Below are positions 11,549-23,984 of a stretch of DNA of 64,000 nt, one piece after another. The position numbers and the translations under genes were made by a program. The DNA lies in contig JANTQA010000070.1 in assembly GCA_027625915.1 (NCBI GenBank), positions 11,475,001-11,539,000 on the forward strand, in the 5' to 3' direction. Below the pieces are notes generated by a model. That model had not been told where the DNA came from, did not search any database, and saw nothing but the letters and a program-made list of their open reading frames with translations. Each line of letters opens with the position of its first letter. Within the stretch, counting starts at the first letter, position 1. The DNA comes from Anaeramoeba flamelloides. Its lineage: Eukaryota; Metamonada; Anaeramoebidae.

Positions 11549-12225
11549 TACTGTGTAATTTGATTATTTTTAACCAATAATTTATAGTACAAAATTTAAT
11601 TATTTTAGCAAGTTCAAAAAATATCTAAATGTGAAAAAAATACCAATAAGTTTTATTATTCTTTCTTAATTTTTTGAATAGTTTGAAACAGATCAAATAG
11701 ATTCATATAAATTATTATATAATAATAATAATAATAATAAATATTTCGAACCACTTATTTAAAGAATAACAGTTTGATGTTTATAATTTGAATATTTGAA
11801 AAAAAAATATACCACCTATTCTTTTAAATTTCAAGAAATTTAATAAATATATGTAGATAAAAGAAATGATCAATTTTTTATGATCCTCAAGGATTCAATA
11901 TTTGATTTATTTGTCTTTTTTTTCAAAAAAAAAGATTAAAGTTTCAAATACTATTTGTTCATATAATTTCTCTGAAATTACTAAAAATGGGATTTCTTAA
12001 AAAATAAAAAGGTTTGTAAAATTTAACTTCCTCTAATTTGATCTAAAAAAACAAAAAAAGGATTTGATCTTTTTGAAAATTTAATAGGAAAAAAAGGATT
12101 TTATTTTCCAAAATAATAACTCTTTTCTCTAAAGTTGAGAAAGATGTATGTTTATTAAATTTATCTTTGATTGTTTACCAATAAGTATGTTATTACTTTT
12201 GTAAAATAAATAAATAAGAGTTTCT
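11549..12225. other. Gene-free AT-rich spacer
   Basis: Contains a short AAT-type microsatellite near 11720-11740. No other feature was seen. Confidence 0.5.
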
Positions 12226-12848
12226 CCACAACTGTTAAAATGATTTCTGAATTTTTCAAGGGTTTTTTTGATGAAATTGTGATTTTATCATTAAATATAT
12301 AAAAAGTTTCCCGAGACTTGCTGTCATATCATAAAAGTAGAATAAACCCCATTTCACTAAAAGGAAATTCAAAATATTAACAAATTTTTACCGGGTAAAT
12401 TTGAAATAAAATAAAATAAATTCTTTTTCAGTCAAAGGTGTCCAGTTTTATTGAATGATGTAACATCTTCTATGAGTTGTATTCATTATTCTTCTCAAAA
12501 TCATTTTTTCTCATTTTGTACATTTTTTTTTCTTTCTTTTTTTTATGTTTTTTGATAATTTTCTTTTTTTTATTTTTTTTAAAAAAGTTACTTTGAAATA
12601 AAAAATCTGTGAAACTCCTAATTAACATACCGAATATTGAGTGTTTGTATTTTAGTTAAAAATGAATACATTTACAATTTTTAAAAAAACTTATTGTCAA
12701 CAATTTTAATTTTCAAAAGAAATTGAGAATTTTTTACCAGAGTTCCAATGAAATGTGCCTAAAATTTTTTTTTTACATTTTATTTTTGAAATTTAGGGTT
12801 TTTTCAGGTATTTCTATTATGAGACTCAACTCTAATCGCAATTATATT

Positions 12849-13407
12849 AAACTCGGTCCACTATATAGGGGCCCAGTCAAAAATAAAAAAAATTAAAAAT
12901 TGAAAAAAAAATAAAAAATAGTATTTTAATTAAAGTTTAAGTAATAACAATAAAATTATTAAAATGTGTTTAAATATATTTTTTATTGATTTTATTTAAA
13001 GTTGCAAAAAAAAAAAAAAATAAAAATAAAAATTTTGTGGTAAAAAAATGGGAAGGGCCCAAAAAAAACTAAAAATCAGGATATTTTTGAATTAAATAAA
13101 AAATACTTTAATATATTCATCATTTAATTCAATTTCTAAGTAAATCCTTTCTCTTTTTGTACCTCTGTTAATAATGTTCTTATTCTTAGTAGTAGTATTC
13201 AAATTTCAATTCTTTTCTATTATTCCAAGCAATTGTTTTTCCAAATATTGAATTCTATTCTTGATGTAAATAAGAACTGATTTTTTTGAAGCCCCTTTTT
13301 CTATTAGACTTGGATTTGTAAATATCAATTATTTGTTGTTTTTTATGTTTTTTTTGTTCCTTTTTTTTTTTGTTACTTTTTTTTTTTTTGTTTTTCATTA
13401 AAAATAG

Positions 13408-13445
<38 letters not shown>

Positions 13446-13942
13446 AAGAAAAAAAAATTGATACTTTCTCATTTCAAAATTTGTTTTGCCAAAATCAATT
13501 TTTTTTCTGTAATATTTAATCTTGAAGTGATATTTCTCTTATGATAGAAATTGATTTCTTAATAATTTCAATGTTGTGTTTATTTCTTTTCCTTTTTTAT
13601 CATTTTGATACTTTTCAAAAATTTTTGAAATCAAAAAAATCTCAATATCCAATTTTGAAAATAAAATAAAAAAAGAAAAAAAAAAGAAAAATGTAAAAAA
13701 TAGAAAAAAAAAATTTTTCAATATCCCAAAATAATGAAAAAAAACTGAAATTTTTAATTTTGTTAATAAATACTAAATATTATTATATTTATTTTATTTT
13801 GTAATATTTTCTTTTTATTTAGTATCAAATATAATTATATGATGTTAAATAAGATGTTTTGATTTTAATTAAATTTATTAATTAACGAATATCAAAAATA
13901 TTTAACAAAAATGATTGGGACCTTTTTTTATGAATCGAGTTT
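12849..13942 (+). mobile_element. Element N nested inside family M
   Basis: About 1.09 kb that interrupts family M relative to the 24 kb copy. The ends are imperfect inverted repeats of about 32 bp: AAACTCGGTCCACTATATAG followed by GGGCCCAGTC on the left, and the inverse of AAACTCGATTCATAAAAAAA followed by GGTCCCAATC on the right. It contains a run of about 36 A at 13408-13443. No credible open frame. Its insertion postdates that of M. Confidence 0.65.
13408..13443. repeat. Long A homopolymer
   Basis: About 36 consecutive A within element N. The exact length is likely to vary with sequencing accuracy. Confidence 0.8.
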
Positions 13943-14388
13943 ATTTCTATTATTTTTAAACATTTGTAGTTTCTTTGATTCTTAAAAAAAATTGAATTTT
14001 TCATTTTTGTCTGGCAACTCTTTGAGTGAAATGGAGTTTATTATACTTTTATTATATGCCAGCAAGTGTCAGGAAACTTGTTAGTATTTCTGATGAAAAA
14101 ATCAGAATTTTATCAAAAAAACACATTAAAATTCAGAAATCATTTTTGCACCTGTGTGGCCCCTAAAGAAAATTATCAAAAAAAAAAAATAGTGCAAAGT
14201 TAATCAAATTAAAAAATTTTTATTTTTAAAAAAAAATGAATTTTGAGAAAAAAATTATAATAAAAGCACATTCATGATATGTTAACCACTGCTCTGGTAT
14301 GTCACATTTTTTTTTTTTTTTTTTTACTCTCAGGATGTAATTAGAAACACTTATTAAAGTCCAAATCAATTGGAGTACTTTTTGTCAT

Positions 14389-16428
14389 TTATAAATAATT
14401 ACAATACCCATATGTTATGTTTTGAGATTTTTCTTCACATTCCCATAAAAATATTAATTCTTTAATTTGTTTTTCGATAAGATTTAATTTCAACTTTTTT
14501 TTTTTAATTAATTGCCCGATTTCATAATCCAGGGTTATTCTCTCAATTAATATTTTTTTATTTTTCACACTATTTATTTTGAATAAATTTTGTGCATTTC
14601 TCTCTTTTTCAATTTTGGATTTTTTTTTTTTAATTTTTTTCTCTTTCAGACGCTTGTTTGTCTTATTTTCGTTTTGTAAAAAATACTTGAGCACCCCACT
14701 TTCAATTAAAATATTTTTTAATAATTTTTTGAATTGTTTTTTTTTGATTTTCAGGTTTTTCTCGCGATTATTATCAAATTCTTGATTATTTTCAATTTTT
14801 ATTTGTTCGACATTATAATCATTGTTATTCTTTTGTGACAATGAGTCAAATTGGTCTTGATCGAATAATATGTTCGCAATTCGGGAACACATTTCTTTGA
14901 GTAGCAATTCCTGATCGCGCGTTGAAACGGGCCCTTTCAGATTGTCACCCTGGTCCTCGTCCTGCTTGTCGTCCTGGTACCCAAGCTGCTTATCTTCCTG
15001 GTCCTCATCCTGTTCAACATCCACAATTTTAAAATTTATATCTTGAGAATTCTCTTTTAATAGCCTTTCTTGTTTGTCATTATTGGAGAAGAACAAATGT
15101 TTATTAAGATCTGAATTTATTTGTTTTTGTTTTTTCTTTTTCAAATAAAGCCTTCGGGTGAGAAGCGCAACAATAATAATGAAAACTAAGCAAACAGCAA
15201 CAATAATGATTGCAATGATACCATCGGGCAAATGCTCTGTACAACTATGGTCACAAACTCTTACATAGGTGGTATTACTTGAATAAAACGAGGAGACATA
15301 TAAAGTGTTGTCCACACCTTGAAAAGCTGCGACACTTGGATTAATATAATCACCCCAATAATTAATCCTAAATGGTTTTTTGTAAGGGCCACCGTCCCAG
15401 TTGTATCTTTGTGCAAGTATGTTCTCATCTTCGGACTGATAATATGCAACTATAAAAAAATTATAATTCATGGAGCTCATTGTTAGATTCTTATTTCCAT
15501 CTGTTTTGTTATCAGAAACAAAAAAACTATTGGTGATGGTTAGATTATTCTGAAAGACTTGGCATCTTATTTGATCGCTCGTTTCATGTCTTTGAAGTTC
15601 CCAGCAAATAGCAATCTTGCCATCAAGCGAAGTAATTACTTTTGGGTTTGCTTGCTCATCCCATGTGCTCTGGAATCTTAAGCGATCTGTGTACAAATGG
15701 CTGATAGGTCTATTAGAATCCATTATAACAGCAGCCACTTCTGTAGGGTGCTCAACCGTTTGATCCCTCACATATGTAATAACGTATTGTGATCTATTGA
15801 GAGCTGCTAGTCCCAGATTTGAATGCAGAATTTTAGACACTATCTGAAATGGACCTGTGACGACAGAACCATTTTTTGATTCTAAAATGCACCCAATAGT
15901 CCTATCGTCATATTTAACAGTTTCCGAAATTGCAACAACAAATCGGTTCTTAGTAGCAAGGCCTGTGACAAATACACCACGGATATAACCTTTAGATGTA
16001 TAAAAACCGTTTCTGGTAACTGGGGGAGAATCTTGTGAGAATTCATAAATTTTTACAGAAACCTTACCATTTGCCGACCAGACCACAACATAAGTGCCAT
16101 TCGAGATTGAAGCAGCATTGTAGTAAAAGTGATCAGTTTCTTGCTTTTCTTTGACGAGAGTCCTTGGAACATCATTAAATTCGTTGTCCTCTAAGTCATA
16201 CAACTGCTGGTATATTGAAGTGTAAGGGCCTACAAAAAACACAACAAATTTGGACTCGTCTAAAGTAATTAATTTGGGACGGGAGTCGGATTCATCTTTC
16301 AGAACTTGGATTTTTTTTTCTTTCAGCCAGTCATCCAAGTTTTTATTCTCTTCAGTAACCACATATTTTACCATTAACATGGAAGTGAATAGAACTAAAA
16401 GGAAAATTTCAAATTTTTGTGAATTCAT
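14389..16428 (-). CDS. Type I single-pass membrane protein with beta-rich ectodomain
   Basis: A 679-residue protein in one exon, starting at an ATG with no nearer in-frame alternative. Residues 1-25 form a signal peptide (IFLLVLFTSMLMV core). Residues ~26-400 are a lumenal or extracellular domain of repeated strand-rich blocks of the type NGTYVVVWSANGKVSVKIYE and DGKIAICWEL, resembling a beta-propeller; this is inferred from spacing, not from a named family. N-glycosylation motifs (NGT, NGS, NRS, NLT, NKT, NTT) occur only in this part. One membrane helix lies at ~403-423 (GIIAIIIVAVCLVFIIIVAL), followed by a basic stop-transfer stretch. The ~250-residue cytoplasmic tail has an acidic DEDQ-type repeat (~460-495) and a long Lys-rich, probably coiled, segment. 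It reads as a cell-surface receptor or adhesion-type protein; the ligand and partner are unknown. Codon composition in the ectodomain is less AT-biased than the flanks, as expected for real coding sequence. Confidence 0.85.
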   Translation of the reverse strand: MNSQKFEIFLLVLFTSMLMVKYVVTEENKNLDDWLKEKKIQVLKDESDSRPKLITLDESKFVVFFVGPYTSIYQQLYDLEDNEFNDVPRTLVKEKQETDHFYYNAASISNGTYVVVWSANGKVSVKIYEFSQDSPPVTRNGFYTSKGYIRGVFVTGLATKNRFVVAISETVKYDDRTIGCILESKNGSVVTGPFQIVSKILHSNLGLAALNRSQYVITYVRDQTVEHPTEVAAVIMDSNRPISHLYTDRLRFQSTWDEQANPKVITSLDGKIAICWELQRHETSDQIRCQVFQNNLTITNSFFVSDNKTDGNKNLTMSSMNYNFFIVAYYQSEDENILAQRYNWDGGPYKKPFRINYWGDYINPSVAAFQGVDNTLYVSSFYSSNTTYVRVCDHSCTEHLPDGIIAIIIVAVCLVFIIIVALLTRRLYLKKKKQKQINSDLNKHLFFSNNDKQERLLKENSQDINFKIVDVEQDEDQEDKQLGYQDDKQDEDQGDNLKGPVSTRDQELLLKEMCSRIANILFDQDQFDSLSQKNNNDYNVEQIKIENNQEFDNNREKNLKIKKKQFKKLLKNILIESGVLKYFLQNENKTNKRLKEKKIKKKKSKIEKERNAQNLFKINSVKNKKILIERITLDYEIGQLIKKKKLKLNLIEKQIKELIFLWECEEKSQNITYGYCNYL

Positions 16429-17919
16429 CAGACAAAGAAAGGTTGATCGAAATAAAGTCTAAAAAAAAAAAATGCAATCAAGAAAAAAATAAAAAAGTAA
16501 TTTTCAACATTCCAGAATCTAAAATTTCCAAATAATTTCATCAGATTGATTAAATGGTTACACGAGCAGTTTTATTTGGATCTTGTTTTGTTTTGAGATT
16601 TCTAATTTTTTTTCCATTTAAAAAATAGAAAAGATTTTTTGACAAAGATTAAAAGATGAAAAAAAAAAAGTTCTATTTGCCCAAAGTGTTGTCAAAACAG
16701 AATAGGGCAAATTAATTCACAAAAAACTTTTATGACTGTTTGCGAAAAAAACAAAAAAAAGTAGAACAAATTTTTCTCATTTATCATTATTGAAGGATTA
16801 TCCTACTTTTGTATTCTCTCAAGTTTGGAATACAAAGTTGAAGAGACAACAAAGATATTTCATGAATTCTTTGTTTAAGAAAATCAAAGATGGCTTTATT
16901 GAGGATTTTCTTTAAAATATTTGAGGAAATAAATATTTTGATCTCAAAACTTTTTTAAATTTTCGAACATGTCGGGATAATTTGAAAAACAATTTTATTT
17001 ACCTCTTTTTGAACAATTCTTTAAGATAACATTGAAGTATCCTTAACTTTAATTCTCTATAATACTTTAATTTTGAATGGAGGGATTGCTGAGTAGGTCA
17101 ATGGATTTATGAGGAGGTCCAAATTATGAAATTGTTATTTTTGGAAAAGTATAATTATTGATAAGGTTATACTACCAGGTATTCTGCATCAATGTTATGC
17201 AGATTTTTAAAATAAAAATGATAAAACCATATTTTATCTCTTCAGTGGTGGGGATTTGAAGATATTAGGAATAGTCAATTTTTTTGTCACCTGTGATCAC
17301 ATTAAATTTCGAATTTGGTTATTAACAAATTTTAACCCATCCATACAATTTCCAAAAAATTTATATTTGAATAAGATCAATGAACTTACCATGCTTTAAG
17401 CCCAGTAATTCAGACCGTAAATATACAAATAATTACTAAGATTTAAGAAATCTGAAAAAACATTAAATAAGAAATACTGTTATTTGCATCAGAAATGGGA
17501 AAAATTTTCCTTCCTTTTCATCTCCTGTTTCTCTTTTGAAGTGATCTACAAATTACAACTATTTTTTTGAAAACCCTATTTCTAAAAATAAAAAGCAAAA
17601 GGGAAGAGGAAGTGAAAATTTTGTCCCATTTATTATTCAAATACTAGCAGAGAAAAAAAATATTTCAAATTTCCTTTTAATTCATTTGTTCCCAAGTTTT
17701 ATTCAAACTATCGGAAATTGAATGATACAATTTTGATATTTTCGAAAAGGGACTAACCTCTATTAAATTTTTTTCACCTAAATTTAATTTAGATTGAGAA
17801 AATTTTTTTATCAATTACTTCAATTTGAAATACCCTGTTTATTTTCATTTTAAACTTATTTCTAGATACATAATCCTTATTTCGAAATTGGTCAAAACAA
17901 AAATAATAGAGACTAGTCG
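16429..17919. other. Gene-free region upstream of the membrane-protein gene
   Basis: About 1.5 kb. It must hold the promoter of the minus-strand membrane-protein gene, but no motif can be singled out. The 61-codon frame at 17825-18010 overlaps the start of family J and is not called. Confidence 0.45.
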
Positions 17920-18650
17920 CTTAAGGGTCAAAAATTCCATTTCTTTAATTTTTATTAATAACTCCCTAAAGGCTCTATTCATTATGTTGAAAAATAATTT
18001 TCTGAAATGAAAAAAAACTTTTTAGTAATTTTTATGAGTACCTAACACCTTTTAAAAACCAACCACCCTATGATGTATTATCGATCTCCAAAAATTAAAA
18101 ACCAAAGATTAGGACATTTTTAGAATAAAGCGCGAAAGTAAGACTCTCAATTTCCAATTAGAATGGTTAGAATATACAATTTCGAAAACAACTATGTCAG
18201 TTTTGAAGTGTAACTCTTTGGCGCTTTTTGAGATCTTGGTGATTTTTTTTTCGTTTTTTTAATTTTTTCAAATGAGTTATTTTTATTGTGAAACTATTAT
18301 ATAATCCTTACTCTGTTCAAATTTAGAGGGTTTCAAAATAACCACAAATCAGATTAAATGGAATTAAAAATATTTCACACTTTTAAAGAAAGCAATTTGT
18401 TTTAAATTAAAGAAATTTAAACATTTGGAAATATAAAATGAGAAAAGATGAATTTTTTTTTCACAATTTCGATTACATAAATTGAGAACTCTTTCAAACT
18501 TATTTCGCTCATTTGAATTTTTTTATCAAAGATGATCCAATGAAATTTTTTTTTTATTTATTTGTATTTTGTCAACCAAAAGAAGGGTTTATTCACAACA
18601 GCCTTTTTAGCTCGATAAGGTCATTGATCGAGTATGGAGTAAATCCAAGA
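17920..18650 (+). mobile_element. Family J element, copy 1
   Basis: Reading in reverse, this segment follows 21575-22295 nearly throughout. Shared words include ACTTTTTAGTAATTTTTATG, AACTATGTCAGTTTTGAAGT and TCTTTGGCGCTTTTTGAGAT. Its two ends are less well preserved than those of the 21.6 kb copy. No coding capacity. It is one of an inverted pair about 3 kb apart. Confidence 0.75.
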
Positions 18651-18772
18651 TAAATGACTAGATGCTTAAAAACAAAATTTACCTTTTAGCATGGTTTGTG
18701 AATTATTAATTTAAGGTGCCAATTGAAAATTGTAACATTTCTTTTGATTTTAATTTATTTAAAAGTGTAATC

Positions 18773-18991
18773 ATAATTTCAAAAATAGGGGCACATTTTT
18801 AATCAGAAAAAAATTTGTTTAATTGTTTTTTGTTTTGAATAATAATGTATTTTACTAAAGTGTTTATTGATAATGTCCAATATAGATTAATAAATAAAAT
18901 ATAGTGTAATCATTTTATTTTTTGAAAGGTAAATGAAGAACGAAAAATATAATTCAAAACAAAATTTTCCTCTAATTTTTAAATTTGGCTT
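18773..18991 (-). mobile_element. Family B MITE-like element, copy 2 (inverted)
   Basis: About 219 bp, matching 1025-1249 in reverse: it starts ATAATTTCAAAAATAGGGGC and ends TTTAAATTTGGCTT. The central block, including AATATAGTGTAATCATTTTA, is retained. Confidence 0.8.
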
Positions 18992-19921
18992 ACTTTTGAG
19001 ATTCTAGAAATAAAAAAAACTCTACAAAATCGTTACTTTTGCTTTTACGAGGAATTACTTTAAAAAAAGTATTTGAAATTTAACTAAAAAGATAAAAATA
19101 TACTAATATACGGCACAATGTTTTTTTTTTTTTTGAAGAATTTGTTTTAATAAAAATACAGATATCTAAAAGTGATTTGATTATTGTCTAGCTCCACTCT
19201 TGATTTACTATTTTGGTTCTACAAACACACAGTATATTTTGTTAACAATTGAAAAAAGATAAAAATTATTCCAAAATATAACATTATCTAGTTAAGAAGG
19301 TAAAATAATTTTAGAGATCAGCCAAAATGGTAAAATTCGCTGATTTTTCTTGAGAGTTGTAACAAAGAAATTACAAAAATTTATTTTTTTCAACAAAAAA
19401 TTGAAATTTCTTTGTTTTTTTCTTAAAACATACAACTCACCTTTATTTATATACTGGTTAAATAAAAACCGCCAATAAAAATAAAATTGAAAACCAAAAT
19501 TGAAATTAGACACATCTTACCATAGGTTGAGAAATTAACTTTCTATTTTTTGTTATTTTATACAACCAATAATAGATAAAATACAATTAATAATAAACCT
19601 TCAAGGTATTTAAAATTTTATATCCAGATTATTTTTGGAATTTTTTAAACTCACTTGGTAATAAATAATCTCAAAAAGTAAATTCCATCAAATACAAATA
19701 AGTACCATTTCCCCGATTTTTATTGGATATTTAATTAAATTTATTAGAAAAATTCAGTCAAAAAAATTGCAATTAAATATCATTTTCAACCTTACTCTAT
19801 ACTAAATACCCTTTTTACCCTTTAGAATTTGTAATTGTTAATGCATTTTCTATAAATATTATTCGACAAATAAATGAATAAATAAACACTTTATGATTTT
19901 TGGAAAATTGTGATATTTCAG
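18992..19921. other. Gene-free AT-rich region
   Basis: About 0.9 kb. A 73-codon minus-strand frame at 19292-19513 has no recognisable feature and is not called. Confidence 0.5.
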
Positions 19922-20513
19922 TAAGCTATTTCCAAGAAATTGGGCAAATTTATTTTACAGTAGCTTTATTAAACCTAATTTCAAAAAATTATTGAAATAT
20001 AAAAAATATTTTACAACCATTTATGGATTTTTGGTAATGATTCTATTTTTTTATTAATTATATATTACATAAATAAAAGATATTAAAATTTCTTATTTCC
20101 AATGTATCTGATGTTTTTTACAATAGAAAATTGATATATATTAATTTCTTTTTGATCAAAAAAATCGTTTTCATAAATTGTTTAATCTTAACAAGTTTTC
20201 AAATAGAATTGAATATAAATAACTACATTTGATTATTTAATTAATAAGTTGTAATTAACATATTTTCAGTTTTTTATTGAAATTTTTGTTCAATGTTTTC
20301 TCAAAAAAAAAGTGTAATTTTTTTTTTTCATTTTTTGTAAATATTTTTGTTCAAACATATTTTGAATGAAATACACATCTTTGACTTAGATTCGATCCAT
20401 ATTAATATTAAACACAATTTAATAATATCCAATTAATAAATAAATCCACTAAAAAAGATGATTTTTTATCAAATGTAAAAATAAAATTCACAACTATTTT
20501 GGAAATACCTTAC
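19922..20513 (-). mobile_element. Family L MITE-like element, copy 2 (inverted)
   Basis: About 592 bp, starting AAGCTATTTCCAAGAAATTG and ending GGAAATACCTTAC. In reverse it parallels copy 1 at 9186-9773, including AAAAAATCGTTTTCATAA and TTTTCAAATAGAATTGAATA. Confidence 0.75.
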
Positions 20514-20799
20514 ATTACCTTTACCTCTCAAATTTATTTTGGGTTTATTCATTATGATCAAAAAAAAAAAGTTAACTTAAACTTATTTAGCCTTATTAAA
20601 TTCAAATTACTGGCCAAAATAAATATTTTTGAATTTGATTATTTCAAAACCAAACTTAAAAACTAAATTTTAATTATTGAAGTAAACCTAGATTAACCCA
20701 AAGACTAAATACTATGAAGAAGTTTTTCCATTATTTTACAAAATCTTAACTATTTTTTTAAAAAAATATTACTGATTCCAATTAATAAATATTATTATA

Positions 20800-20996
20800 C
20801 AGCCAGTTCCAAATTTACCACACAAACTATCAACGAAATTTAAGGAACAAATATTTATAAAATAAAGGCACAAAATTCATATTCTAGTAAAATTATTTGT
20901 AAAAAATATAAAATTCCAAAATTTGTGCCTTAATTTGAGATTTTTTAGTGCCTTAAATTTCGTTGATAGTTTGTGTCTTTGATTTGAAACTGGCTG
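20800..20996 (+). mobile_element. Family C hairpin MITE, copy 2
   Basis: 197 bp, TA-flanked, starting CAGCCAGTTCCAAATTTACC and ending with the inverse, AAACTGGCTG. The arms have diverged from each other more than in copy 1, but the AAATTTCGTTGATAGTTTGT arm remains clear. Confidence 0.9.
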
Positions 20997-21341
20997 TATA
21001 TAAAATAAACATTGAAAAAAATTTTCTCTAATATTTATTTTCTTTTTTGTGTTTTCCAAGTAGATTTTATAAAGAAGTTTCTTAAATGTGTGTTGATAAT
21101 TTGTTAGTTTTTTTTTCTCTTTGAATACCTATATTTTAAGCTGTTAAAAAATCTTAAAATGTAATTAATAATCGAAAAAAGAATTGAAACAATGATAAGG
21201 ATCAAAAAAATTATCAAATTTATAATCTAAATAACAGTATCATAAAAAGGTTAGTATTAAATATATCAGAGTTTCAAAAATTATTACATTTTTGGAATTT
21301 TTAGAATCTCAAAAATTTTAATTTGGAATCATTATATTATA

Positions 21342-21532
21342 CTCAGTTTCCACTTTAAGGCACAAACTTTCCACAAAGTTTAAGGCACAAAAAAATCTCA
21401 AATAAAGGCACAAAATTTGGAATTTTATATTGTACAAATTAAATTACTAGAATATGAATTTAGTGCCTTAATTTGAGATTTATTGTACCTTAATTTTCGT
21501 TGAAGTTTGTGTATTAAACGTGGAACTAACTG
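21342..21532 (+). mobile_element. Family C hairpin MITE, copy 3
   Basis: 191 bp, TA-flanked, starting CTCAGTTTCCACTTTAAGGC and ending GTGGAACTAACTG. It lies 345 bases after copy 2, in the same orientation. Confidence 0.9.
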
Positions 21533-21574
21533 TAAAATTTTCTCCAATAGAATCCGTTTTTATGTGAAGTTTTC

Positions 21575-22295
21575 ACTTGTTAAGGGTCTAGTCATCTACC
21601 GTGAAAATGCACCATACTCAAGGCGTGACTTGAGACCTAAAAAGGGTATTGTGAAATAGCCCTTCTTTTGGCTGACAAAAATCAAATAACAAAAAAAAAA
21701 ATTCCATTGGATATCGTTTAAAAATAATTCAATCAATAAAAAAGTTTCAAAGAATTCTCGATTTCCTATAAAAACTCAAATTTTAAAAAAAAATACATCT
21801 TTTCTTATTTTTTATTTACAAAAGGTTAAATTTCTTCAATTTGAAACCAATTGTTTTCTTCAAGCACACAATCAATTTAATTTGATTTAATCTAATTTGG
21901 GGTTATTTTGTAACCCTCTAAATTTGATAAATTACGGGTTTTGTAATATTCTTTCAATAAAAATAACTCATTTGAAAAAAGAAAAAAAAGAAAAAAAAAG
22001 TCACCGAGATCTCAAAAAGCGCCAAAGAGTGACACTTCAAAACTGACATAGTTGTTTTCAAAATTGTAATTCACAACCATTCTAATTGGAAATTGATTAT
22101 TGCTCTTTGGCGCTTTATTCTCAAAATGTCCTCATTTTTGGTTGTTGATTTTTGGAGATCGATAGTAGATCATAGCTTGGTTGGTTTTTGATTGGTGTTA
22201 GGTCCTCATAAAAATTACTAAAAAGTTTTTTCCCATTTCAGAATAAAAAATTTCACCGTAACGACTCGACCATTAAAGTCCCTTTTAGGAATAAT
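21575..22295 (-). mobile_element. Family J element, copy 2 (best preserved)
   Basis: About 720 bp. The left end AAGGGTCTAGTCATCTACCG and the inverse of the right end (AAGGGACTTTAATGGTCG, then ACGGTGAAA) are partly matching inverted termini. The centre carries a second inverted pair, AAAGCGCCAAAGAG near 22016-22030 and CTCTTTGGCGCTTT near 22111-22124, which would form a stem with an ~80 base loop. It is inverted relative to 17920-18650. No coding capacity. Confidence 0.75.
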
Positions 22296-22529
22296 TTGTC
22301 AACAAAATTAAAAATTTTATTTATTCTAATTCTGAGGAATCAAAAAAAAGATTTTTTTATTCAGTACCAAAATTCAAATTGAACCCGTTCCACTTTTCAA
22401 TTATACAATTTCAACATAATTTTATTTACAAAAAAAATCAATTTATAAGTAGATCATTTGAAATTTTTTATACTACAATTGATTTCGAATATGATTTTTC
22501 GATTAAATTTTAGAATTATTTTGAACAAT

Positions 22530-22760
22530 AAATTTGGTTGGAAGTATGTGCCTCAAAGTGATTTGTATTTTTTAAAATATAAAATGAAATCTTGTTAAGA
22601 TTTTAAACAGAAATTATATGTAATTTGTGTTTCGACTTATGAAATGGATGAGTTAACCCCATTTAAACAATTTATTAATTTGAGTCCATTTTTTTGAATT
22701 GCAAAATTCACATATTTTGAATATATAAAAAAAATCATAACCTATTTTTTTTTAATCAAA
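22530..22760 (-). repeat. Family P repeat, copy 1
   Basis: In reverse this matches 51615-51800 in the BEACH gene intron; the best conserved part includes GGGGTTAACTCATCCATTTC and CGAAACACAAATTAC. Ends and class are unresolved. Confidence 0.7.
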
Positions 22761-23984
22761 AATTAATATAATTCTTGAAAATGGGAAAACATATTTTATG
22801 TTTTATGTACAAAAGTATTGTTTTGATAAGAAAATTTTTTTATTTTGTTATTATTTTTATTTGGTTATTATTTCAATTAAAATTTTAATCAAGAAAATTA
22901 ATTGGGGTATAGATATTGATATAAAATAAAAATTGACAGAATTTAAATTAAAAAATTATCTACAGACTATTAATTAAATTGAGATCTATTATTCAAAAAA
23001 ATTTTTTTCTTGAAAGTTATAAAAAAGTTTTTTTGGTTTTCAAAAAAAATGAAGAAAAAAGATTAAAAAAGAATTTTCAATTTAGAAAAATTTTTCATCA
23101 TAAATTGTTTGGTCTTTATTCAAAAAACCCCTTTTATAACAATTTATATCATTTTTGTCACTCAAAAAATAGATTTTGAATTTTGATAGGATAAAATTAT
23201 AAAATTCTCAAATATTCAATAAGAAAATTTTATTTTGAAAAATTACATTGTATTCTTAGAACAAAAACACAATTTCTAAGCAAAATTTTGTAAATTACTT
23301 GAAACAATTAAATGTTATAACTACTCTTCATAAAAAAATACAAATGCTTTTCACTGTGTAGAATAAATCAATTTTTTAGGTTAACATAAAGAATTATTAC
23401 AAAAAAGAAAAAAAAATAGTTTCATTTATATTCAGTTAACAAAGAAATTTTATTGTGTAAACATGATAAAAATGTAAATAAATTTTAAAAAAAAACCTTT
23501 CCATAATGTAAGAAATCTAATAACATTTACAAATATCCTTTTTAATAAAAAATGGAAACAAAAAATTTGATCTAGAAAAAATAATATTCTTTTTTCGGTT
23601 TCTTAGTTTATCAGAATTATTTAACATTTTACATCTAAATTTTATATAAGTAGAGAATATCAAAATTTTTTTAAAAATTTTACCCCGTAGTTATAGTATA
23701 CTAATCCCTTAAAAGGTGTAACAGCTTTATTAATTAAAAAAAAAAAATCTTGCCCTTCACAGTTGATTGAAGAATATAAATCTATTATAAATAATTTGAT
23801 AAAGGGTGAATTAATTCCTTGGTTTTTTTTTCAGTTCAAACAGTTATAAACAAACATACCCTAACAATTCTCTTTTTAAAGAGAAAAGATTTTGAAAACT
23901 GAATCTTAAATAGTGTGTGAGTGGGGAAATAATATCGATTAATAGATACTCCTAATATTTTTAATGTTTTTAACTTAGAAATAG
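22761..23984. other. Gene-free AT-rich region
   Basis: About 1.2 kb. The 66-codon frame at 22979-23179 is Lys/Phe-rich, as expected by chance from A and T runs, and is not called. No matched repeat. Confidence 0.5.

Larger units (their letters stand above)
12226..14160 (+). mobile_element. Family M element, copy 1, carrying a nested insertion
   Basis: The two ends are long inverted repeats of about 130 bp: ATGATTTCTGAATTTT, then GAAACTT or its equivalent, then a block ending CCATTTCACT. The interior matches the shorter copy at 23985-24565 segment by segment up to about 12848 and resumes at about 13943. Element N fills the gap. Without N the element would be about 840 bp. It has no protein-coding capacity. 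Confidence 0.75.
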
